A stretch of DNA of 64,000 nucleotides from Nostoc sp. JL34. Lineage in GTDB: Bacteria; Cyanobacteriota; Cyanobacteriia; Cyanobacteriales; Nostocaceae. Numbering within the stretch: the first letter of the stretch is position 1; every line of letters starts with the position of its first letter. Positions 26,936-37,110 of the stretch are shown in pieces. The stretch lies in the NCBI RefSeq assembly GCF_017114945.1, contig NZ_JABXKQ010000108.1, forward strand, positions 92,424 to 156,423, written 5' to 3'. A program made the translations under genes and the position numbers. The notes under the pieces were generated by a model. The model saw nothing but the letters and a program-made list of their open reading frames with translations. It searched no databases and had not been told where the DNA came from.

Positions 26936-29900
26936 ATGAATAATTTTCAGGAATTTAATAACTTTGATGATAGCGATGAAATAGCCATTATTGGTATAAA
27001 TGGCCGCTTTGCCGGTGCAAACAATGTTGATAAATTTTGGCAAAATTTGCGGGATGGAGTAGAGTCAATTTCTCATTTTACAGATGAAGAACTGCTAGCT
27101 TCGGGTATAGAGCAAAGTTTACTCAATGACCCAAATTATGTTAAAGCCAGCAGCATAGTGGAAGGTATCGAGTTATTTGATGCAGCATTTTTTGGATTTA
27201 CTCCTAGAGAGGCTGAAATCACAGACCCACAACATCGGATCTTTTTAGAATCTGCCTGGGAAGCTTTAGAATCTGCTGGCTATGATTCCGAATCATACAA
27301 AGGTAAAATTGGCGTTTACGCTGGTGTAACTAACAGTAATTATTTATTTACAAATTTATATTCAAATCAAGACTTAATGCAGTCAGTAGATGCTTTAAAT
27401 ATTTTTATTGGTAATGAAAAAGATAACTTAAGCACACAAACTTCTTATAAGTTAAATCTTACTGGGCCAAGTATAAATATTCAAAATAACTGCTCTACAT
27501 CATTAATAGCTGTACATTTAGCCTGTCAAAGTTTGCTAAATGGAGAAAGTGATATAGCTTTGGCTGGTGGTGTTTCCATAGCAAAGCTACCCCAAAAATC
27601 TGGTTATCAGTATCAAGAAGGGGTTCTTTGTTCCCCTGATGGACATTGCCGATCTTTTGATGCTAAAGCTAAAGGAACAGTATTTGGTGATGGGTTGGGA
27701 ATTGTTGTGTTAAAACGGTTGGCTGATGCTGTTACTGATGGAGACTTTATTCATGCTGTAATTAAAGGTTCAGCTATCAATAACGACGGTTCTTTAAAGG
27801 TTGGTTATACAGCGCCTAGTGTTAATGGTCAAAGAGAAGTAATTTTAGAAGCACTTGCCTTAGCTGATGTAGAACCCGATACTATTTCTTATATTGAAGC
27901 TCATGGAACTGCAACTCCCTTAGGAGATCCGATTGAAATCAAGGCTCTCACACAAGCTTTTCGTGCTAGCACAAATCAAAAAGGCTTTTGTGCTATCGGT
28001 TCAGTAAAAAGCAATATTGGGCATCTGGATACAGCAGCGGGTGTGACAGGCTTAATTAAAACTGTGCAAGCATTAAAACATAAACAAATACCCCCTAGCT
28101 TACACTTTGAAAAACCCAACCCAGAGATAGACTTTGCCAAGAGTCCCTTCTACGTCAACACCAAATTATCAGAGTGGAAAACTAAAGGTTTACCTCGCAG
28201 AGCAGGTGTAAGTTCTTTTGGGGTTGGCGGGACTAACGCTCATGTAATCTTAGAAGAAGCTCCAGTAATGGAAGCATCTAGTGTTTCTCGCCCTTGGCAA
28301 TTGCTGTTGCTCTCAGCCAAAACTAGCACAGCCTTAGAAAGTGCAACTGCAAATTTAGCCGCTTACTTCCAGCAACATCCCAATATCAACCTGCCTGATG
28401 TAGCTTACACTCTACAAGTAGGTCGTCGAGCTTTTGATCATCGGCGGGTGGTAGTTTGCCAAGATTTGAATGATGCAGTCGGATTACTTAAAAATGAAGA
28501 CCCGCAACGTATTTTTAGTTACCATTGGAAACCAAGTCGTTGCCCTGTCATTTTCATGTTTTCAGGACAAGGGTCACAATATGTAAACATGGGTCGGGAA
28601 CTATACGAAGTTGAAGCAACATTTCGCAGACATATAGATACTTGCGCCGAAATCTTGCAATCTCACCTTGGTCTTGATATCCGTCATCTATTGTTTCTAG
28701 AGTCAGAAGAAATTGCAACAGCTAACCAAAAATTACAGCAAACAGCGCTTACTCAACCAGCATTATTTGTGATTGAGTATGCCCTAGCTGAGTTACTTAT
28801 CTCATGGGGAGTGCGCCCAGAAGCGATGATTGGTGACGGTATTGGTGAATATGTCGCAGCTGCGATCGCAGGTGTATTTTCTCTCGAAGATGCCCTATTC
28901 ATTGTAGCAAACAGGGGACAACTGCGATCGCTCAAAAAAATTCAACTCAATCCACCAGGTATTCGCTTTATTTCCAATGAGACTGGTAGTTGGATTACAG
29001 ATGCACAAGCCACAAATCCTAACTACTGGAGCCAAAATTTACAACAAGCTGTGAAGTTCTCCGATAGTATTTCTCAACTGTTAGAGCAGTTTGAAGGTGT
29101 TTTTATAGAGGTGGGGCCGGGACAAAATTTAAGCACATTAACTAAACAACATTTAGATATTAATGCTAAACAACATGTACTGACTTCCTTACCTGACGTT
29201 CAAGATAAACAATCAGATGTCAGCTTTTTGTTAGAAAAATTAGGACAGTTATGGCTTTTTGGAGTCGAGATAGATTGGTCGGTATTTTATACTGAAGAAC
29301 AGCGTCATCGTCTACCTTTGCCTACCTATCCTTTTGAACGACAAAGGTATTGGATTGATGCCAAAAAGCAAGGAAAAGATGATAATCAGAGTCCAGTATT
29401 ATTGGGTAAAAAACCTGATATAGCTGACTGGTTTTACATTCCTTTTTGGAAGCCATCTTTACCTCCAGTTCAACTCGATAGCAAAGAATTAATATCTGAA
29501 AAATCTTGTACTTTAGTATTTATCGATGAGTGCGGCTTGGGTATTAATTTGGTAAAACAACTAGAAAAACAAAATCAAGATGTAATAACTGTAAAAATAG
29601 GTGATAAATTTACCAGATTAGGCGAGTCTGGATATACTATTAATCCTAAAAATAATCAAGATTATGATATTTTATTTCAAGAAATTTTTAGACAAAATAA
29701 GTTACCAAAAACAATAGCTCATTTATGGAATGTCACACCTATTAATGACCAAGAATTAGAAATAATAAAAGTTAGTCAGGCTCAAGAAAGGGGATTTTAT
29801 AGTCTACTATTTATTGCCCAAACTTTAGGTAAACGAGAAACTACTGATGATTTTCAAATCACAGTTATTTCTAACAACCTACAGCCAGTGACCGGAACTG

Positions 29901-31339
29901 AAGTACTTTGTCCAGAGAAAGCCACTTTAATCGGCCCAATTAAAGTTATTTCTCAAGAATATGCAAATATAAACTGTCGTAGTATTGATGTTATGCTTCC
30001 TGCTAACGGCAGTTGGCAAGAAGAAAAACTTATAGAAAAATTGTTGGCAGAACTGACAGTTGATAATTCTGAAAAGTTAATAGCTTATCGAGGTTTGAAT
30101 CGTTGGGTGCAGAGTTTTGAGCCAGTGCGTTTTGATAAAGCTAAAATTGAAAAACCTCGACTACGAGAAAGAGGAGTCTATTTAATTACAGGTGGACTCG
30201 GAGGTATCGGACTTGTTTTGGCAGAATATTTAGCTCGAACTTTACAAGCAAAACTACTGTTATTAGGACGTTCTGCTTTACCTAAAAAAGATGAGTGGTT
30301 GCAATGGCTTGCGACTCATGATGAGACTGATAGTACTAGCTGCAAGATTCGCAAAGTTCAAGAACTTGAAGATTTGGGTGCAGAAGTTTTAGCGCTCGCT
30401 GCTGATGTCAGCAACACAGAACAAATGCAAAGTGCGATCGCTCAAGCTCAACAGCAATTTGGTCAACTAAATGGTGTTATCCACGCCGCTGGAGTTCCTG
30501 GAGGCGGTGTAATTCAGCGAAAAACTCCAGAAGAAGCAGAAAGTATTCTGGCTCCCAAGGTAAAGGGGACAATAGTTCTTGATTCAATTGTCAAAGATAT
30601 TGAGTTAGATTTCTTTATTCTAGTATCATCAAATAGCTCAATAGTAGCGGAATTTGGACAGGTAGATTATTGTGCAGCAAATGCTTTTCTTGATGCTTAT
30701 GCTCATAATGCTACAAAACAGTGTCGATTGACTACAAGTATAAACTGGGATACTTGGCAAGAAGTTGGGATGGCAGTAAACACAGAATTACCTCACCGAC
30801 TCCAAGAATTGCGATTAGAAAATCTTAATCAAGGTATATTACCTAATGAAGGTGTAGATATTTTTCTCCGTACTTTGGGAAATACAATCCCTCAAGTTGT
30901 AATATCTACCTCTGACTTATTAGATGTCCTCAAACAGTACAAGTCTTACAACAAAACACAAACCCTAGAATTTTTAGAAACTGTCAATTCCTTTAAATTA
31001 AAATATCCCCGACCTGAACTAAGTAATGATTATGTTGCTCCTCGAAATAAAATTGAACAAAAGCTAGTTGACATTTGGCAAGAAGTTATAGGTATTGAAC
31101 GGATAGGAATTTATGATAACTTCTTTGAGCTTGGTGGTGATTCTCTCATAGGTATTCAACTTATGACGATCGAAAATAAGGAATTTAATTCAAATCTTTC
31201 AATTGCCAGACTTTATGAATGCCCAAATATCGGCTCTATGGCAAAGATTTTTACTCCTGAAGACTCTCAAGAAAATGCTTTTGAACAAAGGTTAAGTAGA
31301 GGACAGAGAAGAAGACAGATGAAAATACAAACAAACTAA
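26936..31339 (+). CDS. PKS module KS-(inactive, deleted AT)-KR-ACP
   Basis: The protein has 1467 residues. The KS is intact (Cys186 in [25 protein letters not shown]). The AT is broken in two ways: the nucleophile motif reads GDGIGE (Gly635 replaces Ser), and about 90 residues holding HAFH, present in the sister module at 31373, are missing at residues 663-667, where a HIP1 site (28924-28931) marks the junction. The KR has TGGLGGIG and VDYCAANAF and should reduce. The ACP serine is in ELGGDSL, with a basic tail ([10 protein letters not shown]). The ACP must be loaded in trans by another AT, or the module is skipped. Confidence 0.92.
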   Translation: MNNFQEFNNFDDSDEIAIIGINGRFAGANNVDKFWQNLRDGVESISHFTDEELLASGIEQSLLNDPNYVKASSIVEGIELFDAAFFGFTPREAEITDPQHRIFLESAWEALESAGYDSESYKGKIGVYAGVTNSNYLFTNLYSNQDLMQSVDALNIFIGNEKDNLSTQTSYKLNLTGPSINIQNNCSTSLIAVHLACQSLLNGESDIALAGGVSIAKLPQKSGYQYQEGVLCSPDGHCRSFDAKAKGTVFGDGLGIVVLKRLADAVTDGDFIHAVIKGSAINNDGSLKVGYTAPSVNGQREVILEALALADVEPDTISYIEAHGTATPLGDPIEIKALTQAFRASTNQKGFCAIGSVKSNIGHLDTAAGVTGLIKTVQALKHKQIPPSLHFEKPNPEIDFAKSPFYVNTKLSEWKTKGLPRRAGVSSFGVGGTNAHVILEEAPVMEASSVSRPWQLLLLSAKTSTALESATANLAAYFQQHPNINLPDVAYTLQVGRRAFDHRRVVVCQDLNDAVGLLKNEDPQRIFSYHWKPSRCPVIFMFSGQGSQYVNMGRELYEVEATFRRHIDTCAEILQSHLGLDIRHLLFLESEEIATANQKLQQTALTQPALFVIEYALAELLISWGVRPEAMIGDGIGEYVAAAIAGVFSLEDALFIVANRGQLRSLKKIQLNPPGIRFISNETGSWITDAQATNPNYWSQNLQQAVKFSDSISQLLEQFEGVFIEVGPGQNLSTLTKQHLDINAKQHVLTSLPDVQDKQSDVSFLLEKLGQLWLFGVEIDWSVFYTEEQRHRLPLPTYPFERQRYWIDAKKQGKDDNQSPVLLGKKPDIADWFYIPFWKPSLPPVQLDSKELISEKSCTLVFIDECGLGINLVKQLEKQNQDVITVKIGDKFTRLGESGYTINPKNNQDYDILFQEIFRQNKLPKTIAHLWNVTPINDQELEIIKVSQAQERGFYSLLFIAQTLGKRETTDDFQITVISNNLQPVTGTEVLCPEKATLIGPIKVISQEYANINCRSIDVMLPANGSWQEEKLIEKLLAELTVDNSEKLIAYRGLNRWVQSFEPVRFDKAKIEKPRLRERGVYLITGGLGGIGLVLAEYLARTLQAKLLLLGRSALPKKDEWLQWLATHDETDSTSCKIRKVQELEDLGAEVLALAADVSNTEQMQSAIAQAQQQFGQLNGVIHAAGVPGGGVIQRKTPEEAESILAPKVKGTIVLDSIVKDIELDFFILVSSNSSIVAEFGQVDYCAANAFLDAYAHNATKQCRLTTSINWDTWQEVGMAVNTELPHRLQELRLENLNQGILPNEGVDIFLRTLGNTIPQVVISTSDLLDVLKQYKSYNKTQTLEFLETVNSFKLKYPRPELSNDYVAPRNKIEQKLVDIWQEVIGIERIGIYDNFFELGGDSLIGIQLMTIENKEFNSNLSIARLYECPNIGSMAKIFTPEDSQENAFEQRLSRGQRRRQMKIQTN

Positions 31340-31372
31340 AACACAAAGTTAATTTATCTGGTTGATAAAATC

Positions 31373-34300
31373 ATGAGTACTGAAATAGGACAAGAACAAA
31401 CGGCAAATCCAGATATAGCAATAGTGGGGATGTCTGGTCGTTTACCTGGGGCAAAAAATATTGATGAGTTTTGGCATAATCTCGAAAATAGAGTTGAGTC
31501 AATTTCATTTTTTTCAAATCAAGATTTAATAGATTTAAATCTGGGAGAGGACATTTTACGCGACCCAAATTATGTTAAAGCAGCACCTATATTAGAGGAT
31601 ATTGAGCATTTTGATGCGAGGTTTTTTGGTTACACTCCTAGAGAAGCTGAACTAATTGACCCACAACATCGCCTTTTCATAGAATGTGCCTGGGAAGCTC
31701 TTGAAAACGCTGGATATGACCCAGAAACCTATGAAGGTTTAATTGGGGTATATGCTGGTGTTAGCACAAATACTTACTTTTTTAATAATATATATAACAA
31801 CGTTAATTCTAGAGATATTTCTAATAACTATACTTTTAACAAAGATTTTTTAACAACAAATGTCTCATATAAATTAAATTTAAAAGGGCCAAGTGTAGGA
31901 ATCCAAACTTACTGCTCTACTTCATTAGTTGCCTTACACTTAGCCTGCAAAAGCCTACTTGATGAAGAGTGTGATATCGCTTTAGCAGGTGGGGTTACAA
32001 TTATAGTTCCACAAAATTCAGGTTATTTCTATGAGGAGGACGGCATTCTATCTCCTGATGGTCATTGTCGAGCCTTCGATGCTAAAGCACAGGGGACTGT
32101 TTTTGGTAGTGGACTAGGAATAGTCGTCTTAAAAAGATTAAAAGATGCTATTGCAGATAAAGATTATATTCATGCAGTTATTAAAGGTTCAGCAATCAAC
32201 AATGACGGTTCTTTGAAAGTTAGCTATACAGCACCTAGTGTAAATGGTCAGGCTGAAGTGATTGTAGAAGCTTTGGCAAATGCTGGAATAGATGCTGATG
32301 ATATTTCCTATATAGAAACTCATGGAACTGGAACTGCTGCTGGAGATCCAGTGGAAATTGCTGCACTCACTAAAGCTTTTCGTGCTTTTACAAAAAGAAA
32401 TGGCTTCTGCGCTATCGGTTCAGTAAAACCAAATATCGGACATCTAGATATAGCCGCTGGTATAGCAAGTCTAATCAAGACTGTACAAGCATTAAAATAT
32501 AAAAAAATCCCTCCTAGCCTCCATTATGAAGTTCCTAATCCTGAGATTGATTTTGTAAACAGTCCCTTCTATGTTAATACTCAACTTACTGAGTGGGAAA
32601 CTCATAATACTCCCCGGAGAGCAGGAATTAGTTCCTTAGGTTTTGGTGGAACTAATGCTCATGTGATTCTGGAAGAAGCCCCGGAGATTGAATATTCTCA
32701 TGACTCTAGACCTTGGCAATTGTTGTTAATTTCAGCTAAAACTAGCACAGCCTTAGAAACTGCAACTACCAATTTAACTGCGTATTTAAAAGAACATCAA
32801 GATATAAATTTAGCTAATGCTGCTTATACTTTAAAAGTGGGTCGTAGAGCTTTTAACCATCGCCGAATATTGGTGTGTCAAAGTGTTCAAGATGCTGTAG
32901 GAGTTTTAGAAACACAGGAGCAGGAACGAATTTTTACTCTATGTCAGGAACATAGAGAACAGCCAGTCATTTTCATGTTTTCCGCACAAGGGTCACAATA
33001 TGCAAATATGGGTCGAAAACTATACGAAGTAGAACCGATATATCGCAGACATGTAGATACTTGCGCCGAAATTTTGCAACCCCACCTTGGTCTTGATATC
33101 CGCCATCTACTCTTTCCATCAGAAGAAATTGAAGCAGCTAGCCAAAAATTACAACAAACAGCCTTCACTCAACCAGCGTTATTTGTGATTGAGTACGCCC
33201 TGGCTCAGTTATGGATGTCTTGGGGAGTGCGACCAGAAGCGATGATTGGTCATAGCATCGGAGAATATGTCGCAGCTGCGATCGCAGGTGTATTTTCTCT
33301 TGAAGATGCCCTATTCATTGTGGCAAAAAGGGGACAACTGATGCAACAGTTACCTCCAGGGGGTATGCTGGCAATCCCACTACCAGAAAAAGATGTGCGA
33401 TCGCTGTTGGATGCACAGACGTTGTATAAAAACTCTCTAGAAATAGCAGCAATTAACACCAGAACTTCATGCGTAGTTTCTGGGACAAAGGAAGCGATCG
33501 CCACCTTACAAAACCAATTATCTTCTCAAGGGGTTGAATGTCGGCTGTTGCATACATCTCATGCATTCCATTCTCAAATGATGTCACCAATATTAGAAGA
33601 GTTTGTGCAATTGCTGAAAACAGTTCAACTGAATCCACCACGTATCGGCTTTATTTCCAATGTAACCGGTAGTTGGATTACAGATGTACAAGCCACAAAT
33701 CCCAACTACTGGAGCCAACATTTAAGACAAACTGTGAGATTTTCTGATGGTATCTCTCAACTGTTAGAGCAGTTTGCAGGTGTTTTTCTGGAGGTGGGAC
33801 CGGGGCGAACTTTAAGCACATTCACCACACAGCATTTAGACATCAATTCTAAACAACACGTATTAACTTCCTTACCTCATGTTAAAGAGCAACAATTGGA
33901 TGTGAGCTTTTTGTTGCAGACATTAGGTCGATTGTGGCTTTTTGGTGTCGATATAGATTGGTCGGGATTTTATACCCACGAGCAGCGTCATCGTCTACCT
34001 TTACCTACTTATCCTTTTGAACGACAAAGGTATTGGATTGATCCCAAATCATCATCGACTTCTTTAAATAATAAACAACCAATATTAGATCATAAACAAG
34101 ATATTGCTAACTGGTTCTATGTTCCTTCATGGAAACGCTCTGTAGTTGCTCATTCATTCTCTGGTGAAATAGAATCTACCCAAGAACAATGGCTGTTTTT
34201 TGTAGATGATTTGGGAGTAAGCCAAAAATTAATTAATATATTTAAAGCTCAAGGTAAAAATATTATTATTGTTCAGCGTGGAGAGGGTTTTAATAAACTA

Positions 34301-35986
34301 GATGAAGATGTTTATACAATTAATCCACACATCAGTGAAGACTATAATGTATTACTTCAAGAATTAATATCATTCGATAAAGCCCCACAAAAGATAGCTT
34401 ACTTATGGAGCATCACTAATATTGAAAGTAGTCAACTAGGGAACTATTTAGAATTCAAGAGTCTGCTGTTTTTATCACAGATCCTTAGAAAGCTGAAAAC
34501 TAAGGAAAACTTGCAACTTTGGGTTGTATCTAATCATATTCAAGAAGTCAATGGAAATGAAATTATAGATCCAGAGAAAGCAACCGTGTTAGGTTTATGT
34601 AAGGTAATTTCTCAAGAATATCCTAATATAACCTGTCGAAGTATTGATATCGCCTTAACTAAGCACCTAGATGTAGAGAAAGAACAAGGAGACTGTGAAA
34701 GTAATATTATTGACAAACTTTTAAGTGAGTTAACATCTAGATCCTCAGACTTAGTTGTTGCTTATCGTGGTTCTTATCGTTGGGTACAAACATTTGAGCC
34801 AGTTCGCTTAGAGTCAGTAGTTGAAGAAAAAACACCATTGAGAAAACAAGGTGTTTACCTGTTCGCTGCTGGGTTAGAAACTATTGAAATTGTGCTTGCT
34901 GAATATTTAGTAAAAACTCTACAAGCAAAACTAATATTTATTGAGGATTTAGCTTTTCCAGAAAATAATGATTTTTCACAATGGCTTGCAAGTCACACTA
35001 CAGAAGATGAAGTAAGTTACAAAATTAAACAATTACTAGTATTAGAAAAATTAGGTGCAAAAGTTTTGATAATACGTGTAGATCCAACTAATTACGAACA
35101 AATGCATCAAACTTTTTCATCTGGAAATATTGGAGAAATTAACGGGGTTATTTATTCAACTGGAATAAATCGTGAACAAATATTTGGTTCGATTCCAGAA
35201 ATTGGTAGAATAGAATTAGAAAATTTATTCGACTTCCAATGTCGTAAAATTACTGTATTAGAAAAAGTTTTTCAGAATAAAAAGTTAGATTTTTGGATAA
35301 ATTTTTCTTCTTTAGCTTCTATTTTAGGAGGATTTGGGTTAGGTTTATATTCGGCAGCCAATCATTTCATAGATACCTTTGCTAACCGACACAACCGAAA
35401 TAATTCTTTATCGTGGTACATTATAAATTGGGATAAATTACAGCCTCTAGAACAAAAAACGCTAGAACAAGCATCTGGTGTGGAATTAGCCATTACTCCA
35501 GTAGAAATTATAGAAGTATTTAAAAGAATATTTTCTCTAAATCAAGGAACTCAAATTATTGTTTCTACTGTAGATTTAAACGCTAGACATAATTATGCAT
35601 TTAACCTTGAATATCTAGCAAATTTAAAACTATCCAATCAATTAGATGCATCCCAACGCTATTCCAGACCTCAACTTATTAATTCCTATGTTGCTCCGAC
35701 AAATGAGTTGGAAAAACAAATTACGGAAATATGGCAAGAGGTACTTGGGATTGCAGAAGTTGGCATTTACGACAACTTCTATGAGTTAGGAGGAGACTCG
35801 CTCATTGCAACTCAAATGGTTTCTCGGTTGCGAGCAAAGTTTCCTGTAGATTTACCACTGCGTGACCTTTTATTACAAGCTATGATCCCAGCCAAACAAG
35901 CAGAAATGATTGAGCAACTTCTCTTGGAAAAAATAGAAGAATTATCTGAAGAAGAGGTAGAAGCCCTTTTAACTAATAGATATTGA
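31373..35986 (+). CDS. PKS module KS-AT-(inactive KR)-ACP
   Basis: The protein has 1537 residues. The KS has Cys181 in QTYCSTSL. The AT is intact, with GHSIGEYVAA and HTSHAFHSQMM for malonyl-CoA. In the KR the NADPH-binding motif TGGLGGIG has become AAGLETIE (about residues 1165-1172), so the domain should not bind cofactor although the SYSAAN-like tyrosine region survives; the beta-keto group is expected to stay. The ACP serine is in ELGGDSL. The C-terminus is acidic (EKIEELSEEEVEALL), unlike the basic tails of the other PKS subunits, which fits docking to an NRPS. Much of its AT is close at DNA level to the module at 26936. Confidence 0.92.
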   Translation: MSTEIGQEQTANPDIAIVGMSGRLPGAKNIDEFWHNLENRVESISFFSNQDLIDLNLGEDILRDPNYVKAAPILEDIEHFDARFFGYTPREAELIDPQHRLFIECAWEALENAGYDPETYEGLIGVYAGVSTNTYFFNNIYNNVNSRDISNNYTFNKDFLTTNVSYKLNLKGPSVGIQTYCSTSLVALHLACKSLLDEECDIALAGGVTIIVPQNSGYFYEEDGILSPDGHCRAFDAKAQGTVFGSGLGIVVLKRLKDAIADKDYIHAVIKGSAINNDGSLKVSYTAPSVNGQAEVIVEALANAGIDADDISYIETHGTGTAAGDPVEIAALTKAFRAFTKRNGFCAIGSVKPNIGHLDIAAGIASLIKTVQALKYKKIPPSLHYEVPNPEIDFVNSPFYVNTQLTEWETHNTPRRAGISSLGFGGTNAHVILEEAPEIEYSHDSRPWQLLLISAKTSTALETATTNLTAYLKEHQDINLANAAYTLKVGRRAFNHRRILVCQSVQDAVGVLETQEQERIFTLCQEHREQPVIFMFSAQGSQYANMGRKLYEVEPIYRRHVDTCAEILQPHLGLDIRHLLFPSEEIEAASQKLQQTAFTQPALFVIEYALAQLWMSWGVRPEAMIGHSIGEYVAAAIAGVFSLEDALFIVAKRGQLMQQLPPGGMLAIPLPEKDVRSLLDAQTLYKNSLEIAAINTRTSCVVSGTKEAIATLQNQLSSQGVECRLLHTSHAFHSQMMSPILEEFVQLLKTVQLNPPRIGFISNVTGSWITDVQATNPNYWSQHLRQTVRFSDGISQLLEQFAGVFLEVGPGRTLSTFTTQHLDINSKQHVLTSLPHVKEQQLDVSFLLQTLGRLWLFGVDIDWSGFYTHEQRHRLPLPTYPFERQRYWIDPKSSSTSLNNKQPILDHKQDIANWFYVPSWKRSVVAHSFSGEIESTQEQWLFFVDDLGVSQKLINIFKAQGKNIIIVQRGEGFNKLDEDVYTINPHISEDYNVLLQELISFDKAPQKIAYLWSITNIESSQLGNYLEFKSLLFLSQILRKLKTKENLQLWVVSNHIQEVNGNEIIDPEKATVLGLCKVISQEYPNITCRSIDIALTKHLDVEKEQGDCESNIIDKLLSELTSRSSDLVVAYRGSYRWVQTFEPVRLESVVEEKTPLRKQGVYLFAAGLETIEIVLAEYLVKTLQAKLIFIEDLAFPENNDFSQWLASHTTEDEVSYKIKQLLVLEKLGAKVLIIRVDPTNYEQMHQTFSSGNIGEINGVIYSTGINREQIFGSIPEIGRIELENLFDFQCRKITVLEKVFQNKKLDFWINFSSLASILGGFGLGLYSAANHFIDTFANRHNRNNSLSWYIINWDKLQPLEQKTLEQASGVELAITPVEIIEVFKRIFSLNQGTQIIVSTVDLNARHNYAFNLEYLANLKLSNQLDASQRYSRPQLINSYVAPTNELEKQITEIWQEVLGIAEVGIYDNFYELGGDSLIATQMVSRLRAKFPVDLPLRDLLLQAMIPAKQAEMIEQLLLEKIEELSEEEVEALLTNRY

Positions 35987-36147
35987 ACTACGTTTTCGGA
36001 GATATAAAGTTAGTTACAACAGTAGAGGAATAAAACAAAATGACATAAGTGTATACGTGATTTAGATTCCATTTACAAGCCTAGTCAAAAAGTAGTACCT
36101 AAATTCTTTGATTGAAACCCTTCATTTTACAACAGGAAAAATAGTTT

Positions 36148-36909
36148 ATGTCTCTGCTAAAAAATCTTCCCAACTATGAACCCATCGCTCGGTTACAGAA
36201 CGAATTCAAGAATACACCTGAGGATTTAATAGCAGGTATAATACCTGCTTTAGAGCAAATATTATTATCACAACTTCCTGCGGGAGCCCATATTCTTGAA
36301 CTTGGTTGCGGCTCTGGATATTTAGCGCAACAGCTTAACATTAGAGGATATAAAGTTACTGGAATCGATGCTTCTGAAGGGCTGCTAAACTACGCTAAAA
36401 AAAATGCGCCTGAAAGTGAATTTATCCTTAGTGATATACGTAGTTTTGAGTTATCATCCGTCTTTGATGCGGTTTTAGCAAATGATGTTCTCCATTTCAT
36501 CCAAAACAATGAAGATTTGAAAACGGTATTCAAAAACGTATATGCTGCACTTAAAGATGGTGGCGTGTTCGTGTTCAACATACCAATAACAGATTGGCTA
36601 CATGAAGCTGCTCAGAAAAACAATTTTAATATTGTCAGTGTCAACGATGAATGCTCCTTGATAGAATTATTCTACTACAAACCCGAAGAAAGAATGTGGG
36701 AAATCAAAGTTACAGGATTTGAATTGATAGAAAAAAATTGGAAGCGTTCAGATACCGTTTGGTTAAGAAAAGATCACTTTCTAGAAGAAGTTCAGTCTGC
36801 TTTAAAAGATGCGGGCTTTACAGAATTTAATTATTATAATACCAAAGATTTTGGAGAGAGCGAAGACATAGCTTGTTTTGTTTGTCAGAAAGCACCCCTG
36901 ACTTCATAG
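36148..36909 (+). CDS. Class I SAM-dependent methyltransferase
   Basis: The 253-residue protein has the SAM-binding glycine motif ILELGCGSGYLAQQL, the acidic ribose-binding position in VTGIDAS and SDIRSFEL as the next motif, a single Rossmann-like methyltransferase. It lies between the last PKS gene and the terminal NRPS, so O- or N-methylation of the product or a bound intermediate is likely. Substrate and methylated atom cannot be told from sequence. It is a stand-alone enzyme, not part of a multidomain subunit. The 160 bases before it hold no other gene; the ribosome site is weak. Confidence 0.85.
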   Translation: MSLLKNLPNYEPIARLQNEFKNTPEDLIAGIIPALEQILLSQLPAGAHILELGCGSGYLAQQLNIRGYKVTGIDASEGLLNYAKKNAPESEFILSDIRSFELSSVFDAVLANDVLHFIQNNEDLKTVFKNVYAALKDGGVFVFNIPITDWLHEAAQKNNFNIVSVNDECSLIELFYYKPEERMWEIKVTGFELIEKNWKRSDTVWLRKDHFLEEVQSALKDAGFTEFNYYNTKDFGESEDIACFVCQKAPLTS

Positions 36910-37110
36910 TAAACTTGCAAAGTTTGTAAACTAGTCAAGATGAATTTTAATTAATTATTAGACTTGTCGCTTAATAATCTTTGCTTCTGCATCTAACTCA
37001 TAATTACTCTAAATAAAACGTTTTAGAATGTAGATTTGTATTGGGCGACATCTCTATCTATCTTAAAAATTAGATGTAACAATTTAGTCAATTTTATTTA
37101 CCTATTAACA

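Noticed and set aside
37036..37110. Upstream extension of the terminal NRPS to 37036
   Set aside because: It starts with TTG without a ribosome site and the extra 25 residues are unlike NRPS N-termini; ATG 37111 fits better.
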